NCBI GenBank assembly: GCA_034420475.1
Contig: DAOULH010000009.1
Coordinates: 62,001-126,000, forward strand
Length of the DNA stretch: 64,000 nucleotides
Direction: 5' to 3'
Source of the DNA: Bin87 sp034420475
GTDB taxonomy: Bacteria; Chloroflexota; Dehalococcoidia; Lucifugimonadales; UBA3495
Shown: positions 58,803 to 64,000 of the stretch, piece by piece
How positions within the stretch are numbered: position 1 is the first letter of the stretch
How the letters are laid out: every line of letters starts with the position of its first letter
The notes under the pieces: model-generated
Seen by the model: the letters and a program-made list of their open reading frames with translations, nothing else
Database searches by the model: none
What the model was told of the DNA's origin: nothing
Position numbers and translations under genes: made by a program

Positions 58803-59696
58803 ATGGTTGCTGACGTCCTGACCGGTACCTTTACCGTCAAATCCGGCCACGCCCAGATGCTCAAGGGTGGCGTCATAATGGACGTGGTCACGCCCGACCA
58901 GGCCCGCATCGCCCAGGAAGCCGGCGCGGTGGCCGTGATGGCCCTGGAACGGGTGCCCGCGGACATTCGGGCCGACGGCGGCGTGGCGCGCATGAGCGAT
59001 CCGTCCATGATCGCCGCGATCATCAACTCCGTCTCCATCCCGGTGATGGCCAAGTGCCGCATCGGTCATTTCGTCGAGGCGCAGATCCTCGAGGCCATGG
59101 GCGTGGACTACGTGGACGAGTCGGAGGTGCTGACCCCCGCCGACGAACAGCATCACGTCTGGAAGCACGACTTCACCGTCCCCTTCGTCTGCGGCTGCCG
59201 CGACCTGGGCGAGGCCCTGCGCCGCGTCTCGGAAGGCGCCGCCATGATCCGCACCAAGGGCGAGGCCGGCACCGGCGACGTGGTGGAAGCCGTGCGCCAC
59301 ATGCGGGCCGTGCAGGACGCCATTCGCAAGCTCCGCAACCTGCCCGACGATGAGCTCGTGGTCGAGGCGCGGGACATGCGCGTGAGCCTGGACTTGCTCA
59401 TGCAGACCCGCGAAGAGGGTCGCCTGCCCGTGGTCAACTTCGCCGCCGGCGGCGTGGCCACGCCGGCCGATGCCGCCCTCATGATGCAGCTGGGAGCCGA
59501 CGGGGTGTTCGTGGGTTCCGGCATCTTCAAGTCCGGCGACCCGGTGCGACGCGGCCATGCTATCGTCCAGGCGGTTACGCACTACAACGACCCGCACATT
59601 CTGGCCGACGTGTCCAAGGACCTGGGCGAGCCCATGGTGGGGCGCAGCGTCCGCGAGTTGTCCGATCAGGAACTGCTCGCTACCCGCAGCGTCTGA
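58803..59696 (+). CDS. pdxS: Pyridoxal 5'-phosphate synthase, lyase subunit
   Basis: 297 residues with GAGGAGG upstream. It joins ribose 5-phosphate, glyceraldehyde 3-phosphate and ammonia into vitamin B6. A TIM barrel with GGVIMDVVTPDQARIAQEAG near 22-41, the catalytic lysine in VMAKCRIGH (near 80), the second lysine in IRTKGEAGTGDVVEAVRHMR near 150, and NFAAGGVATPADAALMMQLG near 215. Ammonia comes from PdxT encoded next. Confidence 0.97.
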   Translation: MVADVLTGTFTVKSGHAQMLKGGVIMDVVTPDQARIAQEAGAVAVMALERVPADIRADGGVARMSDPSMIAAIINSVSIPVMAKCRIGHFVEAQILEAMGVDYVDESEVLTPADEQHHVWKHDFTVPFVCGCRDLGEALRRVSEGAAMIRTKGEAGTGDVVEAVRHMRAVQDAIRKLRNLPDDELVVEARDMRVSLDLLMQTREEGRLPVVNFAAGGVATPADAALMMQLGADGVFVGSGIFKSGDPVRRGHAIVQAVTHYNDPHILADVSKDLGEPMVGRSVRELSDQELLATRSV

Positions 59697-59753
59697 TCAG
59701 CTTCTTCAGGCAACGATAGTAACGAACCCACGGCAGAGAGGCTGTACGTTTAG

Positions 59754-60374
59754 TTGAACATCGGCGTCTTGGCAGTTCAGGGTGATTTCGCGGAGCACTG
59801 CCACGTGCTCCGCAGCGTGGGCGTCACGGCCACGGAGGTGCGCTTGCCAAAGCACCTCGAAGGGCTGGACGGCCTGATCATACCGGGGGGCGAGAGCACC
59901 ACGCTCAGCCGGTTGATGTCGCTGTACGAACTCCGCGAACCGGTCGCGGAAATGGCAAAGCGGGGCAAGGCAGTGTGGGGCACGTGCGCCGGCATGATCA
60001 TGCTGGCGAATGAAATCACCGAGGAAGACCCGGTGCCCATGGGACTCATGGACGTGGGTGTCCAGCGCAACGCTTTCGGCCGCCAGGTCGATTCCTTCGA
60101 GCAGGACCTGCACGTCAAAGCGCTGGGCGACCGTGAGTATCACGCCATTTTCATTCGCGCGCCGGTCATCATCCGGGTTGGCGCGGAGGTCGAGGTGCTT
60201 GCCGCCCTTGCCGACGGTCGTCCGGTGGCAGTGCAGCAGGGCAACATGATGGCCACGTCATTCCATCCCGAACTCACCGCCGACGCTCGCATTCACCGCT
60301 ATTTCGTATCGTTGGCCGGTGGGCCTCCCTACGATCCCGACGCCCCCTTTATCGAGACTCCCCGCGTCCGTTAG
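59754..60374 (+). CDS. pdxT: Pyridoxal 5'-phosphate synthase, glutaminase subunit
   Basis: 206 residues from TTG 59754. It hydrolyses glutamine and channels ammonia to PdxS. The nucleophile is the cysteine in WGTCAGMIMLA near 80, with GGESTTLSRLM near 47 before it. The histidine-glutamate pair is in SFHPELT near 182. The gene is 57 bases after pdxS, on the same transcript. The start is supported by the family N-terminus (NIGVLAVQGDFAEH), and the nearest ribosome site is AGAGG. Confidence 0.96.
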   Translation: MNIGVLAVQGDFAEHCHVLRSVGVTATEVRLPKHLEGLDGLIIPGGESTTLSRLMSLYELREPVAEMAKRGKAVWGTCAGMIMLANEITEEDPVPMGLMDVGVQRNAFGRQVDSFEQDLHVKALGDREYHAIFIRAPVIIRVGAEVEVLAALADGRPVAVQQGNMMATSFHPELTADARIHRYFVSLAGGPPYDPDAPFIETPRVR

Positions 60375-60456
60375 CCGTTTGCGCCACCCATAACCTGTCA
60401 TTTGCAAACGTCACCCGCGATAGCACGGCAACAAGCAGCCCCATCAGGAGGCACAG

Positions 60457-62127
<1,671 letters not shown>

Positions 62128-62229
62128 CGACGTGTTGCCTGAAACACGGGGCCGTAATACGCACAGCGTCGGTTCCCGCTTCTGATACCCTGACGCCGTT
62201 ACGTTGATACGCAAGCGAGGGTGACGGCG

Positions 62230-62898
62230 ATGTCGGGGGTGTTCATAGCCTTTGAGGGCGGCGAGGGCGCCGGCAAGTCCACGCAGGCGCGTTGCCTGGA
62301 ATCACACTTGCGCGCTCAGGGCTACAACGCTGTGCTGGTGCGTGAGCCGGGCTCGACCCAGTTGGGGGACTACCTGCGCGCCTACCTGGTCAACAACGAG
62401 CCTATCGTCCCGTTGGCCGAACTCCTCCTGTTTGAAGCTGCTCGGGCCCAGTTGGTTGAGGAGCGGATTCGACCTCTACTGGACGATGGCGCTGTTGTCA
62501 TCGCGGACCGTTTCGCCGGATCTACGGTCGCTTACCAGGGACACGGTCGCGGCATTAAATTGGACCGCATTCGGTGGCTGAACGATTTTGCTACCGGTCG
62601 ATTGTATCCCGACCTGACCATTCTGCTGAGTATTGATCCTTTGATTGGATTGGAGCGGGTGAACAGCCGGCAACTGCAACTCGCCCTACCGATAGCCGGC
62701 GCCCCTGACCGGTTTGAAGAAGAAATTATGGCCTTTCATGACAACGTTCGGCGGGGGTTCCTGGAGCAAGCCGAGTCGGACCCTGACCACTGGCACGTCG
62801 TTGACGGCCACCGTTCAATCGTCCAGGTTGCAACCGCGGTGAGGGCGGCCATAGAAGGGTTGCTAACGGCCAAAATACCGTCCGTGCGCGTTTCGTAA
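62230..62898 (+). CDS. tmk: Thymidylate kinase
   Basis: 222 residues from ATG 62230 (GTG 62221 is an alternative). It phosphorylates dTMP to dTDP. P-loop FEGGEGAGKSTQARCLESHL near 7-26, the substrate loop REPGSTQLGDYLRAYL near 38, and the DR-motif IADRFAGSTVAYQGHGRGIK near 92-111. The lid region and DRFEEEIMAFHDNVRRGF follow. A phrase VNSRQLQLALPIAG replaces the common arginine-rich lid, a modest departure. Convergent with the SelW-like gene. Confidence 0.93.
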   Translation: MSGVFIAFEGGEGAGKSTQARCLESHLRAQGYNAVLVREPGSTQLGDYLRAYLVNNEPIVPLAELLLFEAARAQLVEERIRPLLDDGAVVIADRFAGSTVAYQGHGRGIKLDRIRWLNDFATGRLYPDLTILLSIDPLIGLERVNSRQLQLALPIAGAPDRFEEEIMAFHDNVRRGFLEQAESDPDHWHVVDGHRSIVQVATAVRAAIEGLLTAKIPSVRVS

Positions 62899-62922
62899 GT
62901 TCTCACCAAAGATATATCAGGG

Positions 62923-62957
62923 CAAACGAAAACCGCCGCCCCGGTCAGGGCGGCGGC
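62923..62957 (-). terminator. Terminator of the SelW-like gene (also faces tmk)
   Basis: Nine-base stem CCGCCGCCC/GGGCGGCGG (62933-62956) followed on the minus strand by TTTTCGTTTG. It lies between the convergent tmk and SelW-like genes. Confidence 0.8.
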
Positions 62958-62982
62958 TATCAATTCCGTTTGGCGCGTTCGA

Positions 62983-63270
62983 CTAGTTGTCGGCAGCGAC
63001 CGCCAAGTCGGCCTGCGCGATCCTCGCGGAGATGACTTCCTTCATCTTGCGGATGCGGCCCAACTCGGGGTAGATGTTCCCCTCGGCCTTCTTGTCAAAG
63101 ATCTTCTCGCCGTCCACGAACACTTCCATGATGCCCTGGCCGCGCGGGGAGATGGTGATAGCGGCGTCGCCGCCGTAGGCCCGGAAAAACTCGTTCGCCA
63201 TCCACGTGGCGGTAGCGTGGTGCTGTCAAGGCACGCAGTAGGTAATCTCGATCTGGACTTTGCCTTCCAT
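62983..63270 (-). CDS. SelW/SelT/SelH (Rdx)-family selenoprotein with in-frame TGA (Sec15)
   Basis: Read through TGA 63228-63226 from ATG 63270 this gives 95 residues: MEGKVQIEITYCVP-U-QHHATATWMANEFF and so on. The motif Y-C-x-x-U at residues 11-15 is exactly the CxxU redox site of the Rdx family (SelW has YCGAU), in a thioredoxin-like fold. The rest fits: GGDAAITISPRGQGIMEVFV and DGEKIFDKKAEGNIYPELGR. Translation from any later ATG would lose the redox strand. A hairpin CCACG-loop-CGTGG (63202-63220) starts five bases past the TGA. Function: probable thiol-selenol redox protein. Confidence 0.9.
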
Positions 63271-63388
63271 GTTTCTCCTCCGAGTGGAGCGTGTTATTTT
63301 GGCGCCTGCCTTGCGAATTTTATCACAAATGAAGAAACGTTCCAACAACCGCGTTGTCACCCGCGTATCCGGCTTGCGGCGGGGGAAC

Positions 63389-63497
63389 GTCAGGAGCAGG
63401 ATTTTCAAAATTCAGGGATGCCAGGATTGGAACCTTTTTGTGATGGGAATCTCTCAATCCTGCCCAATCATAAAATCTCGCAAATCCTGCTTCTGAC
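63389..63497. repeat. Family C inverted-repeat element, copy 4
   Basis: GTCAGGAGCAGGATTTTCAA to CGCAAATCCTGCTTCTGAC, with CCAGGATTGGAACC and CAATCCTGCCCAATCATAAA inside. About 110 bases, like copies 1 and 3. Confidence 0.85.
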
Positions 63498-63594
63498 GAT
63501 TTGCGGAAGCGGATGCGCCGCGGCGTACCGGGAGCGAATTTGCCAATCGGTCTGCGATATAATCGCCGGCGATAACTGATCCTCGGTGTGCGAT

Positions 63595-64000
63595 ATGGGC
63601 AACCAATCCGAAGTGTTCTGGCAGGACTACGCGGTGTCCCGGCATGATCGGACCGCGCTGCTCGACCAGGAGCCATTGGTGCTCTGGTTCACCGGCTTGT
63701 CCGGCGCCGGCAAGACGACGCTGGCCAACTGCCTGGCCAAGCGCCTGTACGACTGCGGGTACGCGACCTACGTTCTGGACGGGGACAACCTGCGCCACGG
63801 CCTCAACCGGGACCTGGATTTCAGCGTGGCGGCGCGTCACGAAAACGTGCGGCGCATGGCGGAAGTGGCTGGCCTCATGTACGACGCCGGCCTGATCACG
63901 CTGGCGGCCTGCATCTCCCCGTTCAAGGCGGAACGGGATTTCGCCCGGAGCCTGGTGCCGGCCGGCAAATTCGTCGAGGTGTTTGTCGATACCCCGCTGT
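63595..64000 (+). CDS. cysC: Adenylylsulfate (APS) kinase, cut by the right window edge
   Basis: The frame is open from ATG 63595 to the edge, 135 codons. It phosphorylates adenylyl sulfate to PAPS in sulfate activation. P-loop FTGLSGAGKTTLANCLAKRL near 32-51, the substrate loop YVLDGDNLRHGLNRDLDFSV near 59-78, and RHENVRRMAEVAGLMYDAGL then ISPFKAERDFAR, all diagnostic. The truncation is by the window, not a mutation. A TATAAT box lies at 63558-63563 without a good -35. Confidence 0.92.
   Translation, partial: MGNQSEVFWQDYAVSRHDRTALLDQEPLVLWFTGLSGAGKTTLANCLAKRLYDCGYATYVLDGDNLRHGLNRDLDFSVAARHENVRRMAEVAGLMYDAGLITLAACISPFKAERDFARSLVPAGKFVEVFVDTPL

Overview
The window is about 64 kb of high-GC (roughly two-thirds G+C by eye) bacterial chromosome, open at both ends: a DUF1385 gene is cut on the left and a cysC-like APS kinase on the right. 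It combines paired DUF1800/DUF1501 genes, SMP-30 and NHL propeller proteins, many redox enzymes, Uma2 and DUF4058 proteins, PaREP1-like proteins and hundreds of bases of short palindromic intergenic repeats. Together these suggest a Chloroflexota bacterium of the Dehalococcoidia/SAR202 type. That placement is inference from gene content only; no rRNA gene is present.

Layout. 0-3 kb: a minus-strand ribosomal operon rplU-rpmA-rpmE with a clear promoter and terminator, then DUF1385. 2-6 kb: a heptad-repeat coiled-coil protein, a hicAB toxin-antitoxin pair whose toxin is frameshifted, and an NCS2 permease with an unusual cytoplasmic tail. 6.7-12 kb: SMP-30, cupin, CoA-binding and DUF4058 genes, then a fused DNA methyltransferase-HNH protein. 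12-17 kb: DUF1800, DUF1501 and an NHL protein. 17-23 kb: two coupled tiny membrane proteins, a Fur regulator, a VWA protein, recF, a sirtuin and MscS. 23-28 kb: a CoiA-like protein, an orphan membrane protein, and a minus-strand cluster of alcohol dehydrogenase, two PaREP1-like proteins and a selenoprotein B-like gene. 28-36 kb: an ISAs1 transposase remnant, tRNA-Ser(UGA), an acyl-CoA dehydrogenase-like flavoenzyme, a Baeyer-Villiger monooxygenase and an MFS transporter. 36-41 kb: a peptide-type ABC importer without its ATPases. 41-50 kb: valS, a lipoprotein, aroE-aroC, two Uma2 proteins and an LLM flavin oxidoreductase. 50-57 kb: four cytochrome P450 genes and a P450-type ferredoxin. 57-64 kb: a DsbA-like selenoprotein, rnc, pdxST, an R3H ATPase, tmk, a SelW-like selenoprotein and cysC.

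The strongest result is that three genes must be read through an in-frame TGA at a known redox position: a UPLC motif in a selenoprotein B-family protein (25207-26409), a URPF-type DsbA position (57159-57791) and a CVPU motif in a SelW/Rdx protein (62983-63270). Other genes here (aroE, aroC, hicB) use TGA as an ordinary stop, so this points to selenocysteine insertion rather than a changed code. Three selenoproteins in 64 kb is dense.

The second theme is oxidative attack on organic compounds: four P450s, three with a clear promoter and two followed by a clear terminator; the first is followed by a three-cysteine ferredoxin. Around them are a Baeyer-Villiger monooxygenase, an HpaB/HsaA-like flavoenzyme, an LLM oxidoreductase and zinc alcohol dehydrogenase. 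The third theme is intergenic repeats: at least four families of inverted-repeat elements, one of which (family B) has terminal inverted repeats and an 8-bp target duplication, as expected for a MITE.
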